Origin: Loripinus fragilis
Taxonomy: Eukaryota > Mollusca > Bivalvia > Lucinida > Lucinidae
Direction: 5' to 3'
DNA length: 64,000 nucleotides
Assembly: GCA_964019695.1 (NCBI GenBank)
Contig: OZ026520.1
Coordinates: 91,392,913 to 91,456,912 of the forward strand
A program made the translations under genes and the position numbers. This document shows positions 33,263-44,485 of this stretch, piece by piece (positions within the stretch are counted from its first letter, which is position 1; every line of letters begins with the position of its first letter). The notes beneath the pieces are model-generated. The model ran no database searches. It was given only the letters and a program-made list of their open reading frames with translations, and was not told the DNA's origin.

Positions 33263-33791
33263 TAAAACTTCTCGCCATACATCAATATAGTGTTGAAATT
33301 TTCTCATATTCTGGTCCTTCAGGAATATTGGGTTCTGGTAGAAAGCAGAATACTGATAAACCTTTAAAGAGGCAATCTCAACAGTGCTCTGTTTCGTTGC
33401 CTGCTGAAATGTTCTAAAAAAAACTCTTCAGCAAACATTGTAGACCCAGATCAATCGGTTCCTGTAGTTTAATCTGGGTCCACAAGATATGCCTTTATCC
33501 TTGCATTAATTAGTCAATAATGTTTATAATATTATATGCAGCTGACCAGTTAAGAAGACGACATTTTCAGATGCCTTTAATCAGTCATTTCATGGATAAA
33601 CCAGTGCTAGATGGTATGAGGGCTGTTGCACCCTCCCTTACTTCTCATGAACGGACTAAATATAACTGAGCCTACTCTGTTCAACTTTTGTATGTTCAAA
33701 TTTCAGAAAGATCCGTTTTCCAGTTTAGTTAGCCGTCTAAGGTTACAGATCTTTGCATCAATAAGACTTTGTTTATGTTTAATCATACTTA
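33263..33791. other. Intronic spacer, no gene seen
   Basis: One hairpin around GACCCAGATCAATC / GTTTAATCTGGGTC at 33440-33482; no coding. Confidence 0.4.
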
Positions 33792-34035
33792 GGCCAAATA
33801 AAACACACCTGTGTTTAGGGTAATTCGACCCTACCTAAATTTACTGGTGAAACCTAGAAAAAAATTTGGGGAGTTCTGGGGAAAAAATATAAATCTATTG
33901 AGTTTGAAAGGCATTTCGCCTTTCAAAATCGATAAAATTATATTTTTTTCCAGAAAATAAGAAAATTTGGGTGCCTACCCTACCTAAAATTTTCAGACAT
34001 CTTACCTGAAACACCCTATTTTTTTCTATTCGGCC
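33792..34035. mobile_element. Family G MITE, TTA target duplication
   Basis: GGCCAAATAAAA start and CGGCC end, flanked by TTA at 33789-33791 and 34036-34038. The central GAAAGGCATTTCGCCTTTC hairpin is shared with the 24409 copy. Length 244 bp against 240 bp. Confidence 0.8.
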
Positions 34036-34245
34036 TTATAGAAGAAAAAGCCATATTCTAATTTCGGAGTCATGAAAAGGGATTTTTCTAATCTAAGAAG
34101 GCCACACATACAAATTGTTTATTTGCTAATCAAGCAAGGCCACAAACAGTCAGAAAAAGGTATGGTGATATGAGAAAAGGACACAGGTCAGCGACATCTT
34201 AAAAAGGCTTAGGGTAATGACTAATTAAATGTCTTGTGACTTAGG

Positions 34246-34310
34246 TGTAGCTCGAACTATCAAGTCAAGCACTCTACCATTGAGCCACTAATGAGGTGAA
34301 AGGGAAATAA
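34246..34310 (-). mobile_element. SINE head fragment
   Basis: The reverse complement reads TTAGTGGCTCAATGGTAGAG TGCTTGACT and then degraded box-B-like TCGAGCTACACC. Only the tRNA-like head remains. Confidence 0.55.
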
Positions 34311-34549
34311 TACCAAAGATTTTCCTAAATTACTGCAAGCCATGATTTACCTTTCTTTTTTTAAGTCATCAACAACTTATTTGACAGAAAGCTGTACAGA
34401 CCTACTTCGAGAAGTGACTGGACCCTTTGGGTCCAATTGCTTCTAGAGGGAGGGTCTGTACCAGAATTTCTAAGGAAACCTATAGCCAATGGTAGTTTTC
34501 CAGGGGGGATCAGAAGCCCCTGTTCCCTACTGGTTGCATTGGTTTACCT

Positions 34550-34830
34550 TATAAATTATGCTTTTCACCCTTGCAATTTGGTGAAAAAATAAGAGTCTTA
34601 CACCAAATTAAGATTACTATAATTTACAAAATTACATGCAATACTTAAACAAACAAAAAAACTGCATCTCAAAAATAGACAAAACAAACATCTTAATAAT
34701 AATTGGTAGCTTAATGAAGTTCGAAAGTATTGCAGAATGGAGCATTCTGCAATACTAAGTGAGAATTGGTCTTGAAAACCAATTTTGGGTCTTTTTGAGA
34801 GTGGCCATTTTACACAGGTTTAATACTATA
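34550..34830. mobile_element. Family H element, inverted relative of 36463-36800
   Basis: TATTGCAGAATGGAGCATTCTGCAATA forms a perfect central hairpin. The flanks (TAAATTATGCTTTTCACCC.. and GAGAGTGGCCATTTTACACAGG) match 36463-36800 in reverse complement. Confidence 0.65.
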
Positions 34831-35082
34831 TTTTGCAGCTTCTGTTAGCTTCTCATTTTTCTCCCATCAGTAATAAAATGCACCCTTTACTTTTACTCAT
34901 CTTGGTAAACCCCATCTGGAGGATTTTGAATTTGATGCCCTGATGTGTGATGTGTAAAATGTAGAGTTGGTATGACAAAAAGTGTAACCCTGATCAATCT
35001 GCCCCTCAAGGAGCAGACCAATCTGAGTTTACACGGTTTGAATATTTATGCCGTTTGACATATCTGTCTAACAGGCCTCCAG

Positions 35083-35240
35083 ATAAGAGTACGTATTGGA
35101 AAACCATTTTCTTTATTTCTCATCCAAAACATATGTTGTGAGTACTCAAATGAGACGGTTCTTTTGAGCACCCAAAACACATGTTTAAATTAATGGTTAA
35201 GAAAATAATTGAAATTTTACGCAAACATAATTTCCTTGCC
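35083..35240. mobile_element. Family E hairpin MITE, hairpin partly deleted
   Basis: Outer arms as in the 20455 copy (AACATATGTTGTGAGTACTC..), but the left half of the central hairpin is missing, leaving only GAGACGGTTCTTTTGAGC. Confidence 0.7.
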
Positions 35241-35264
35241 TAACCCTTTGCATCCTGGGTAATT

Positions 35265-35445
35265 TTTCATGCTTTTGTTGTTGTCTGCTGACTTTTTTCC
35301 AAACTAACTTTTTCAAAAAGTTCTTTAAGGGACACTAACAGAGTGTTAAACAGTTTGGATCGAGATACAGACCAACATTCTGCGATATTCTGTCAGTCCT
35401 GATCTGGGTCCATACTTAACTTTTTGTAAAGGTTATCAGCCGCCG
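35265..35445. mobile_element. Family D element
   Basis: TGTTGTTGTCTGCTGACTTT at the left and TTTTTGTAAAGGTTATCAGC at the right are the inverse of the 4411 copy; it also has GTTAAACAGTTTGGATCGAG. Confidence 0.6.
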
Positions 35446-35451
35446 CTAGCA

Positions 35452-35600
35452 ACATGGCTCCAGATAAATGTGCTGATTGGAAAACTATTTTCTTTATTTC
35501 TCATCCAAAACATATGTTGTGGGTACTCAAAAGGACTGTCTCAATTAAACAGTCCTTTTGAGCACCTAAAACATAACATAACATAAATTGGATGACCGAA
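35452..35600. mobile_element. Family E hairpin MITE
   Basis: CCAAAACATATGTTGTGGGT, then the hairpin CTCAAAAGGACTGTCTCAAT / AACAGTCCTTTTGAG. The right arm carries the short tandem ACATAACATAACATAA. Confidence 0.7.
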
Positions 35601-36201
35601 ACCGGTCATAATCTACTATAAAAATGACAACACTGGTCGTTGTTGGTTGTTTATTCTGTTTCTCCTTCTATTTTATAACATAAATTTATTAAGCATTAAA
35701 CATACAGAGTATGAATATAGCTTGCATTAAGTTTAACAAAGTAATCTCCCCACAAAAACATGTATACGCATATAAATACCTTTTACATTTACAAAAGGAT
35801 AATATGTCGCGTGAAGTCTAAATAGGTGTGTAAGACATCCTTGCAAAGGGGTGTCCAAATACCTTTTAGAGACCTTACTCCCTCATCTTTAAAGAAAAAT
35901 GTTGGACTTATGCTGGCATATGGGTTAGAAATTCGATTTTGATTTAATGTAAGTTTCCATTCGGAAGCGCTTCCATGAAGCATTTCCAACAGACACTGTC
36001 ATTCCAATTAAATTATCGAATACGAATATCCAATGGAACCAGCTCGACAAGGCGATTCTACTGGATATTAGCCTTCCACTGGTCGAGGTTGTATTTAAAT
36101 GTTTAAACTGATGGGTAAGATAATAATTACAATGTTACCCTCATAAAATTTCCTTATCTGGACCTATGTAGCAAGGAAATAGATGTAATTTAGCATGTTA
36201 C

Positions 36202-36443
36202 CTTCAAGATATCACAAGCCTGCAGGTATGCATTCTCCTTGGCCTTTTCTTCTGTCAAATGAGACCCAGATATTTTTATAACATGTGGCCACTGCAGCTG
36301 TAGCCTCGCCTTCCAGATGTTGTCTCCGATGGTCCTTTCAAAGTGCAAATTGGGTGCCTTTTCTCTGTCCACTTCAACAATAGGCTTGAAAAAATCATCA
36401 ACCAGCCCTTGAGCTTTTGGATACTGTTCTTTTAGGTGCAATG
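36202..36443 (-). CDS. DHX30-like gene, exon 2 (first dsRBD-like domain)
   Basis: Internal exon of 242 nt between acceptor TTTTATTTATAG (exon starts 36443) and donor AAG-GTAACA (exon ends 36202). It starts in phase 1: the lone G from exon 1 plus CA makes Ala, then LHLKEQYPKAQGLVDDFF. The rest has an acidic/basic linker, then WKARLQLQWPHVIKISGS and the helix EEKAKENAYLQACDILK. This order (PK-led helix, strands with a WP motif, Ala-rich helix with Cys and Leu-Lys) matches the dsRNA-binding-like repeats of DHX30-type helicases. It ends in phase 0, as exon 3 requires. Flanking introns are 5749 bp and 5121 bp. Confidence 0.65.
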
Positions 36444-36462
36444 CTATAAATAAAAAGAAAAC

Positions 36463-36800
36463 ATACAGTAACACCTGTGTAAAACAGCCACTCTCAAAAA
36501 GACCGAAAATTAGTTTTCATCACCAATTATATACATGTATATTGCTTAATGCAAGTCAATAGTATTGCAGAATGCTCCAATGGGAGCATTCTGCAATACT
36601 TTCGACCTTCATTAAGCTACCATTTGTCATTAAGATCTTTGTTTTGTCTTTTTTTGAGTGGCTCACGTTTTTACACAGGTTTTATAGATAAATATCGCAA
36701 ATAATTTTGTAAATTATAGTAATCTTCATTTGGTATAAGAGACTTATTTTTTCACTTAACTGCAAGGGTAAAAAGCATAATTTATAAGATAAAGAAACCT
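36463..36800. mobile_element. Family H element in intron 1, next to exon 2
   Basis: TACAGTAACACCTGTGTAAAACAGCCACTCTC begins about 20 bp upstream of the exon 2 acceptor. Central hairpin TATTGCAGAATGCTCC / GGAGCATTCTGCAATA (36553-36592). Confidence 0.65.
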
Positions 36801-37398
36801 ACTATTTTTGCAATATTTTATGATTCATGTATCTGAAATAATCTTTAGAAAATTGTATTTTTTTTATTGTTACAACATGATCATAAGTGAAAGTTCAAAA
36901 TTTCCAAAATCCTGACCTTTCGAAACACCAATCTTAAAACTTGCACTATGCCTTCTAAATATTCACAATTTCAAGTTTAAATGGTCAAATGTCTAGACAG
37001 ACTGTAAATAAATCAGAAAAGATATTATAATCTCCTTAATCTAGCATTTTGAGGCTGACTTTCTGTGGAAAGTCATCCTCAAAATCCTAAATTCAGGAAT
37101 AATCCTGAAAACTTTCACCCATGCATGAATGAAAAAATGGCCAATTTTGGACAACATTCAACATTATGTGTATAAACTTCTCATGGGCCAGGTGATGAAT
37201 TGTGGGTAAAATGAAGGAATGCTGGAAGTAAATGATTATCAGATAGGTACAAAATTAAGAATAGATCTATTATAAGAAAGACAGCTTTCTCATGTGCACT
37301 TTAATTTGATCCCGCAGACTATGGATAGAAGCATACAAAAGGAACCCTGATCAGACTGATCCTAAGGGATTTCATTTTATATCAAAATAACCTTGATA
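36801..37398. other. Intronic spacer, no gene seen
   Basis: AT-rich; an imperfect inverted pair GACTTTCTGTGGAAAGTC (37050-37070) is the only structure noticed. Confidence 0.4.
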
Positions 37399-37522
37399 AT
37401 GGATATGACAATCACCAAAACAGAATGACTTCCCCAGGACAATTAGAGACCGGAACCAACTTCCAGCAAGAGTAGTGTCAGCCACCCCCTTTGAAGAGTT
37501 CAGATCACTCTTTCAAGAATGA
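37399..37522 (+). pseudogene. LINE ORF2 3' tail
   Basis: The reading frame FPRTIRDRNQLPARVVSA followed by TPFEEFRSLFQE-stop is the typical extreme C-terminus of CR1/Jockey-group LINE ORF2 proteins (F-P-R-T-I-R-x-W-N-x-L-P, then a short helix). Only about 40 codons remain, with a frame change upstream, so it is a 5'-truncated dead copy within intron 1 of the DHX30-like gene, antisense to it. Confidence 0.65.
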
Positions 37523-37750
37523 TTCACTTCATCATTCTACTGTAGAAGCTGGATTGTAAATAGTTTTAAATGTCATGCTCAATTTTAAACTGTATAAATA
37601 TATCATGTATATAGTTGACTTGCCAGGCTGAGCTCCATCACCATGCCCTGCCTTTCATTGAACTATTTATGGTCTAAGAAGACCTGAGTTCAGGGTACAG
37701 AAGAAAATTTCAAGAAGAAGAAAAGTACAAAATAGTAAGGCCAACAAAAC

Positions 37751-38511
37751 TCCAGCTGTTAAGTTTTTAGACTTAATTTTTTGCAATAACTTTTTTATCT
37801 TCAATTTTAGCAAAATGTGTTCGCGATGAAAGTTGTAGAGGAGAATTTCCGCCAACTTCTCCAATAGGTCTTGTGCGTGTGGGACAAACAGATGTTTGTG
37901 TATATAGATGAAGATTTTGCAATAAATAGAATTCATCCTAAATTTTTAAGTCTTTTAATGACAGGTATAATTTGTATAGGCGTGACAGCAAAGGGGTAGT
38001 ATAAAAAAGTATTCGGAAGCAGTGCATATCCCGCTTTTCAAAGGCTGTGCATAACATAAAACTGCCGTTAACATACTCAGGATTTACCGTGCATATGCAG
38101 GATCAATCTAACGCAGGCTCATGTGTAGGAACAAAGGCTGGGTTATCGCATGACGTGCATTTTTTCTTTCGTGCACGTGCTATGAAATGACCCTACTAGC
38201 TTAACGCACGAGCAAATCAGGCGCGATTTCTATTATATTTGAACAAGCCATCCATCGCTTTAGTAATTAAATAAGGGCGGTGCAATGTAACATTTTGACT
38301 GACATCTTGGACTTAGTTTATTTGCGCTTTGCTTAAAATGTTCAAAGAGTGCATCTAAGAACAGATTTACTTGCAGCATCTAGGATGTTGGAACCATTTG
38401 GAGAAGTTGGCGGAGATGTTCCTGAATACTTTTCATCACGAACATATTTTGCTAAAATTCAAGGTAAAAAAGTTATTGCGAAAAATTAAGTCTAAAAACT
38501 TAACAGCTGGA
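37751..38511. mobile_element. TIR element, TCCAGCTGTTAAG ends
   Basis: TCCAGCTGTTAAGTTTTTAG and a further 90 bp (CGAACACATTTTGCTAAAATT-type, CTCCAACTTC) are mirrored at 38390-38511. The centre (37930-38390) is GC-richer, non-coding sequence with GTGCACGTGC. Confidence 0.75.
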
Positions 38512-38539
38512 ATTTAGAATGCTGGTATAGAGGTGTCTA

Positions 38540-38795
38540 TTTGGTTTTGTTTTGAGCTAGGAGAAAACGTGTCTTCGGGGTTTCCGGCTATGTACGACTC
38601 AAACCAACCTGCTCACTTGTACAGACTAGCTAGAATGCTGAAATTGTGTGTAGCAAGTTTATCAATTGTAATTTCCAAAGAACGAATAATAAAGATGCTG
38701 ATTAGACTGTGTGGATGTGCAGGCTGGTATGAGCCTCTGTTGTTCGAATGCAACTTAGTCAGGTTTTCTAGCAACACATGCCAAATAGTCCATTA
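38540..38795. mobile_element. Family I repeat, partial
   Basis: Blocks GTGTAGCAAGTTTATCAATTG and GGATGTGCAGGCTGGTATGAG match 20950-21070. The 87-codon ORF across it is not conserved in the relatives. Confidence 0.5.
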
Positions 38796-39074
38796 AAACA
38801 ATACTTTAACATTTCTGAAATTAATCAAGCAAGTATTATAGCCTACCTTCTGTACACATATAGTTGGTAGTTAAGCTATATTTATTACCCAGCATTTCCC
38901 CTTAATCACTTAAAAAGTGAAACTACTATTATTTTTCAAGAGTAAGTTCAATAGTTTTATCATTTTAAGCAGTAACCTAATAAATACATCATTCAATGTC
39001 ACTATTTTTGGTAAAAATATCCAATTTTTTATAGTAGAAAATTCTGGATTTTGGTATTAGCCGTAGCTACTCTG

Positions 39075-39575
39075 GTGTTATAAGGGGTCTGACGATTAAC
39101 CGAAAAAAAAAAACACCAGAAAAATTAGGAAATCACCATTTCATTGTCAATTTAGTTTCATAATTTGATAAGAATTTGCCTAATTAACTTATTTCTACTT
39201 TTTTTAGAAATTGGAGAAACAATGTAAAATTTCGCTTTGAAATCACAGGGAAATCATCGAAATCACCAGAGAATAATAGAAAATCACAATTTTATTGTCG
39301 ATTTTTTGCCATAATATGATAAAAATTTGCATAATAATAAGATAATTTATATCTTTCTTTAATAAATAAAGGATAAAAAAAATAATAATTTCACTTTTAA
39401 ATCCAATACAGGGTGAATTCACCGCATAGCGAATTCGCTGAAATCACCAATAAAAAATATGAGAAATAAGTTTATTAGGCTAATTCTTATCATATTATGG
39501 CATTAAACTGACAATGGAATGGTGATTTCCTATTTTTCCTGGTGATTTCTGTTAATCTTCACACCGTGTTATAAG
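39075..39575. mobile_element. Palindromic MITE with TTTTCTGGTG/ATTTCC arms
   Basis: ACACCAGAAAAATTAGGAAATCACCATT at the left is mirrored by AATGGTGATTTCCTATTTTTCCTGGTG near 39515-39545. The inner arms AATTTGATAAGAATTTGCCTAATTAACTTATTTCT and AGAAATAAGTTTATTAGGCTAATTCTTATCATATT also pair. Confidence 0.75.
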
Positions 39576-41486
39576 TGGCAAATATCAAAATAGAAAAGCC
39601 ACTTCAACATCAGCGATTGGGAGAAGATTGGATTACTCCAAGTTCAGGCCTAGCAGGCTGACATCCTCTTCCAGCTGTAGGCTTGAAGCGAGCGGCGCAA
39701 GCCCTGAGCGGGGGAATTGAGAGGGGGTTTGAATCCCTCGCTCATTGGAGGGGTGTCCGGGGGTCCTTCCCTGGAATTTTTTTTAAAATCTATGTCTCGG
39801 ATAATGCATTTTAAGTCATTTTGAAGCCCATTTTTCCATATTCTATAACCTCAATTTTAACACTTTAGGTGCCAAACGCGACTGTAGTCAAATTTACCGC
39901 TCACTGCCAAACGTGACTACAGTCCAAAAATTTAAAGGCACAGTTGATAGCTGTCTATTTCAACCGTTTTAAGGGACACAAATCTTTGTTGTTTATTTCT
40001 AAATGTTCAGGGGACATAATAATATCGTATACGAAATGATAGTTGAATGGTTCTGGAGATACTCTGTATTGAAACCATATGCCCTCAATATTCAGGAGTC
40101 CTTGAAACATGCTTGGCACTTTTTGACTTTTTGAGGCGCTTGGCAGCAAAAGTGTTTTAAGTAAGGTTAGACACTCAAACACCTTGTTCCTAACTATTTT
40201 TTTGCAATTTTCTTGTCGTCCTCTTGGTGCATTAGTAAGGTTTCCATGTGGGGGGAGGGGGGGGGGGGGGGGGGGGGGGACACAGCAATTGCAATGCCAG
40301 GGGATTTTCTTCCCTTCTGTAGGGGCTGAATCTCGGCCCCATTCCCAAACGAAAATAGCCAGATCAGGACTGACAGAATATCACAGGATGTTGGTCTGTA
40401 TCTCAATCCAAACTGTTTGACACTCTGTTAGTGCCCCTTAAAGAACTTTTTTCCCAATACCATGTCTGTTTTTCCCAATTAAGACAACTACTACTTATGA
40501 GAAACAATGACCCATATCAGAATGATACTTAAAACACTTGTGCTGAAGTTGAAGTGGTATGCTTGACATAATACAATCTAAAATAACTTGATTTTGAGGA
40601 TAAAATTTTGCTACCCTTGTTATGTTCTGTCGTTAATTTTGATGTTAAGTCCATCATTTTTTCCCAATTTTGGCCAGGGGCCTTTTCCCAAAATTACTGG
40701 AAAAAAGCCCTGAATGCAAGTCTGAGTCAGCCCAATGTTCAGAAAAACAGCAGAACCCTTGTTAGGTGGATGGGGGGGGCTTAAAATTTAAAAAAAAATG
40801 CTGGAAAACAATAAAGTCCATACCTAAGAAAAAATTGGGATCGGGCATAGGTTCCCCCCTGTATTATTCATTCACCCTCAACCCAATAACATAGGCCCAG
40901 CACGGCAGCAGCCTAGTAACTGGGGCTCTCTTTTTAATTTCTCAGAGTCTGGTGGGAGAGGGGGAACAGCTAATGCTTACGAGCTATGCGACTATGACTA
41001 CTAGGACTACATGGGATTTGCAATGGATGCAAAAACAGAATGGAAGATTGGGGGTGGGGGGCACACTCCAGCCCCACAGCCTTTGGACTGGGGATAAAAG
41101 CCCCCACACCACCCACCTCAAATTTCAGAGTTTTGTTTGGGACTGGGAGGGGCCACAAAAGTGTTTTATCCTCCGTGACCAGACTACGGGAGATTTAAAA
41201 TCCCATCATTTACAAGCCCAGGTCCACACACACAGCCCTGTCTGTACCCACACGGCCATCTTTTCTTTCAGAAGAATTGTGGGTAATCCGTTATCATCTA
41301 GGTAATCTTTCCCAATTACGTATTACTGTATAATATAATGTGCAATATAAAAGGGTTTACTTTTTATTTTTTGTTGTTTTTTTAGGGCACTCACGGTCTC
41401 TTCCAGGGGGGGGGGGGGGCATGTGCCTCGTAGGCCCCCCCCCCCCTTGGGTCCAGCACTGGTTGTTGTTGTTAACAGTCCTAGGA
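39576..41486. other. Intronic spacer with family D relic and G tract
   Basis: No exon recognised. It contains a G23 tract (40257-40279), a family D remnant (about 40330-40480) and G/C-rich runs at 41405-41446. The 117-codon ORF at 40952-41305 is low-quality, Thr/His/Gln-rich translation with no family. Confidence 0.45.
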
Positions 41487-41897
41487 CTGATTTGGAACCC
41501 TCAACAGCAAACCCAAATTAAACAGATTGAGCAGTTCCAACGTAATGCGGCCAGATTCGTAGTCGGACGTCCGTTTAATCCTCATCAACTTGACAGTGTT
41601 TCCTCCATCATCTCTTCTCTACAATGGCCTTCATTGCAGTCCCAGCAACAACGAGCAGACATCATTCTCCTATACAGGGTTGTACACAGCTTAGTTTCAG
41701 TGCCACATTCCACTAGGCAGAGTAATCACTGGAAGTTCATCCAGCCCCACTGCAGAGTGAACGTCTACCAGCACTCGTTCTTTCCAAGCACTACCCCAGT
41801 GTGGAATGCACTGCCAACCAGTGTTGTGACTGCCCGAGCCTGGACGCATTCAAGATGGCAGTCCAGTCTCTACCTGCCTACCAGGCCTAAATTTTAG
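41487..41897 (+). pseudogene. LINE ORF2 C-terminal fragment
   Basis: From residue about 51 of a longer ORF the translation reads IWNPQQQTQIKQIEQFQRNAARFVV, then SLQWPSLQSQQQRADIILLYRVVHSL, and finally TTPVWNALPTSVVTA: the C-terminal region that follows the RT in CR1/L2/Jockey-group LINEs (QRRAARFV, L.WP.L..RR, WN.LP). A frameshift near 41837 shifts the last helix (SLDAFKMAVQSLPAYQA-stop) out of frame. The 5' part is missing and the fragment abuts poly-C sequence. A dead 5'-truncated copy, antisense within intron 1 of the DHX30-like gene. Confidence 0.85.
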
Positions 41898-42192
41898 GCT
41901 ATGAACTGTACAGTGTATAAACATGTTTGATGTTATGCCATTTTATCAACCGTGCTTGTTCCACTTCACACTCTACGTTGGTGGCACAGTTTTCATCCTC
42001 ATCCGTAAATGCCTTCTATTGGGCGTGGAAGAGTATATCATTGAAGTACCTCCTTTGTATTACGAGGCTCGAGATTCAGTTCCACAAATGGGCACAATCC
42101 TAGGTTGTAGATCCACTGACAGCTCTGTGAAACCTTTCCAACCCACTATGTTAGATTTCTACTGTTCAATAAAATAGAGATTGGTTCCATAC

Positions 42193-42359
42193 CTTCATGA
42201 TCAGCTGGACAAAAGTGTTTTTCTAGCAGACGATCCTTGAAAGTTGACGAGTATTTTCTTACAAAATTTGACCACCAAAAGGGAACGAGTTTTTCATAAT
42301 GTTTCACTGGAACACTTTTCAAAAGACTGCTCATGATATGCAGATGGGCCTGCAGATGT
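42193..42359 (-). CDS. DHX30-like gene, first coding exon
   Basis: Exon bounded by acceptor CCTTTTTTTAG (starts 42359) and donor GAAG-GTATGG (ends 42193). ATG at 42334-42332 opens 47 codons plus one base (phase 1), which joins in frame to exon 2. The N-terminus has Lys, Arg, Trp and hydrophobic residues and few acids over its first 35 residues (MSSLLKSVPVKHYEKLVPFW..), compatible with a mitochondrial targeting peptide, as expected for DHX30. The frame is also open upstream of the ATG (HLQAHLHI), so an earlier start in an upstream exon is possible. The acceptor implies at least one 5' untranslated or coding exon above 42.36 kb that I could not find. Confidence 0.55.
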
Positions 42360-43790
42360 CTAAAAAAAGGTGAGGGAAAAAGGTAAATAAGCGTATTTCT
42401 CTCTAGATCATTTTTCGATTTGCTTAAAATGAAAGTAGAATTCAATAGAAAGGGAGAGTACTCTGAAACACGTGAAACCACTGTCACCCTGACGGTCGTG
42501 TAGAATGTGTATTGGCTGTTATTCCTACGGTCGTGTCATATCAGGAATCGATACATTCAAGGGCCCAGACCTGTAATTGTTGTCCATAGCCCTCCATTAT
42601 ATCTTTTAAACAGGCTGTGGTCCTCACAACATCAACACAGCATGCCCCCCAAAACCCCCCTAGCAACAGTGTGACTACACAGTGTTACGGGGCCACCTAC
42701 ACACCTGCTATGTTATTCTCTTTTTAGGTAATTAGCCCTTTTAAAAAGAAATTTTGAAGAATGCTCATCAGATACATACTTGCTTGATTTAACTGAAGTT
42801 AAACAAGCATTTAGGCACTAATAAGCAATTGTAGAAAAGACTTTTTATAGTTAAATGCTTCCACTAAAGTGTTTGTTGTAAATGTGTTTATGCTAAATAA
42901 ATCATTTGTCATTTGTCAGTGTCTAGAAAACATTTTAAGGATGGCCTCATACTTTGAGCCATATATAATGCATTTCGTTGAAATAAATTATATGTCGTGC
43001 ATTCCATGGCTTATAAATGTCATGTATTCCATGGAAAAGACCTGTCTTTACATGTATAAGACAAAATATTTAGTGATCATTAAGTCATGCGCTCTTATAT
43101 AGCTTCATAGTTCTTTAAGTATGTGATTTTAATTTTACGGAAAGATAAATACATTTAAGGGAGAATTGGTATATATTTTGGGGGATTTGGGGAGAAGCTT
43201 AACTATTTTTAAGGATTTGGGGAGCAAAGGCAAATACTTTTAGGGAGACGAGGACATTATTTGCAGGGAGACGGGGAGATCAATGCATTATTTTCAGGGA
43301 TCAAGGGAGCTCAGACCCCCCTGGGGGGCCTCATAAATACAATATATTTCCTATTTTTATTATTGACCAATCATGAAACACCTTACAACTTAAAAATATT
43401 GTGCTGAGCTTCCACCCACTTTTTGAGCCAATCACTGCCCTTTTTACAATTACAGGTCTGTGACCTGTAATTTCCTTTGGTATTGTATTTACTATACAGC
43501 CATATCTCAAGTAACCATCTAAAACGCAAAGCTGCATACACTCGTACGGAGGTCGAAATGTTTTGCACATGATATACGGATATAAACGGCATACATGTAA
43601 TTAAACATTATTGAACTAACCCAATAAACAAGCTGGCATGAATGACGCCTTCAAAAACTGTAGTTATTAATCGGCTTTTGGGTCACTGTCTATCCACGCC
43701 CACAACTGGTTCCTATCTCCGTTAGCTTTAAATGAGACCAGCGGCATCGCATACCACGTGGCGATACAGTGACCAAATAGCTGTACAATG
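42360..43790. other. Non-coding stretch upstream of DHX30-like exon 1
   Basis: No second exon or promoter could be fixed. Short direct repeats ACGGTCGTGT at 42492 and 42529; G/A-rich GGGGAGA runs at 43160-43310. Several 60-80-codon ORFs overlap on both strands without any recognisable motif. Confidence 0.4.
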
Positions 43791-43799
43791 TCTGTAGAG

Positions 43800-44280
43800 T
43801 CAACCAGTGATCGAGTGCTTGACTTGAGATAGAGGGGCCGTTGGTTTGTGTCTCTCTGGAGGCACCATATTGTTTCCTTGTGCAAGACACGTTATACTCT
43901 ATTTAGTACTGATTCAACCCAGAAAACGTCCCGACATGGCTGAAAATTTCTTGACTGGCATGGGCGGATCCAGAAGAGGACAGGGGGTTCGGACTCCCCC
44001 CCCCCCAAAGGTAAAAAATAGGTTTTCTTAGCAATACTGGTCCGGATCTCCTGAAAAATCGCAAAGTAACTAGACCAGAATTCAATGTTAGGCCATCATC
44101 GGGACGCCAGCAAAACGCCATTTAATGGCCCGCTTTTAGTGGTATTTCTCATCAGCTAAAAAAACAAAACAACAAAAAAAAAAAAAAAAAAAAAAGTTGT
44201 CAAAGTTGGCCCCCCTCTGACAAAAGTTTCTGGATCCGCGCATGACTGGGATGTAAAGTATCAACTCAAATAATCGAGGT
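43800..44280 (+). mobile_element. Degenerate SINE split by a family A element
   Basis: The left part (43800-43958) keeps GATCGAGTGCTTGACTTGAGA, a degraded box B, GCAAGACACG, GATTCAACCCAGAAA and TTGACTGG. The SINE resumes at 44245 with ACTGGGATGTAAAGTATCAACTCAAA. The interruption is the family A copy with a 5-bp ACTGG duplication. Confidence 0.75.
43959..44244. mobile_element. Family A element with ACTGG target duplication
   Basis: CATGGGCGGATCCAG..CTGGATCCGCGCATG, flanked by ACTGG at 43954-43958 and 44245-44249. It has an internal A-run (about 44176-44195) and G/C tracts. Non-coding. Confidence 0.85.
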
Positions 44281-44284
44281 CCAC

Positions 44285-44485
44285 AGTTGCTCAGTGCTAG
44301 TGTGTAAGACCTGTGATTAAAAAATTGCTATTTTAAAAAGGTTCAATGAAAGCACTTCGAAATGTCCTAAGCAAGACACTTTATTCTCTGCTAAGTACTG
44401 GTTCAACCTAGGTGAACAGGAAACCGCGTCATGGCTGCAAAAATGTTGGCAGCGACGAAAAACATCTATACAAACAAACAAAGTC
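44285..44485 (+). mobile_element. Degenerate SINE
   Basis: Box-A-like GTTGCTCAGTGCTAGTGTG, then GCAAGACACTTTATTCTCTG, TACTGGTTCAACCTAGG and ATACAAACAAACAAA. Lies directly behind the preceding SINE in the same orientation. Confidence 0.6.

Noticed and set aside
41340..41486. N-terminal part of the 185-codon ORF as protein
   Set aside because: It is translated from poly-G/C and intronic sequence; only residues from about 51 onward match LINE protein.
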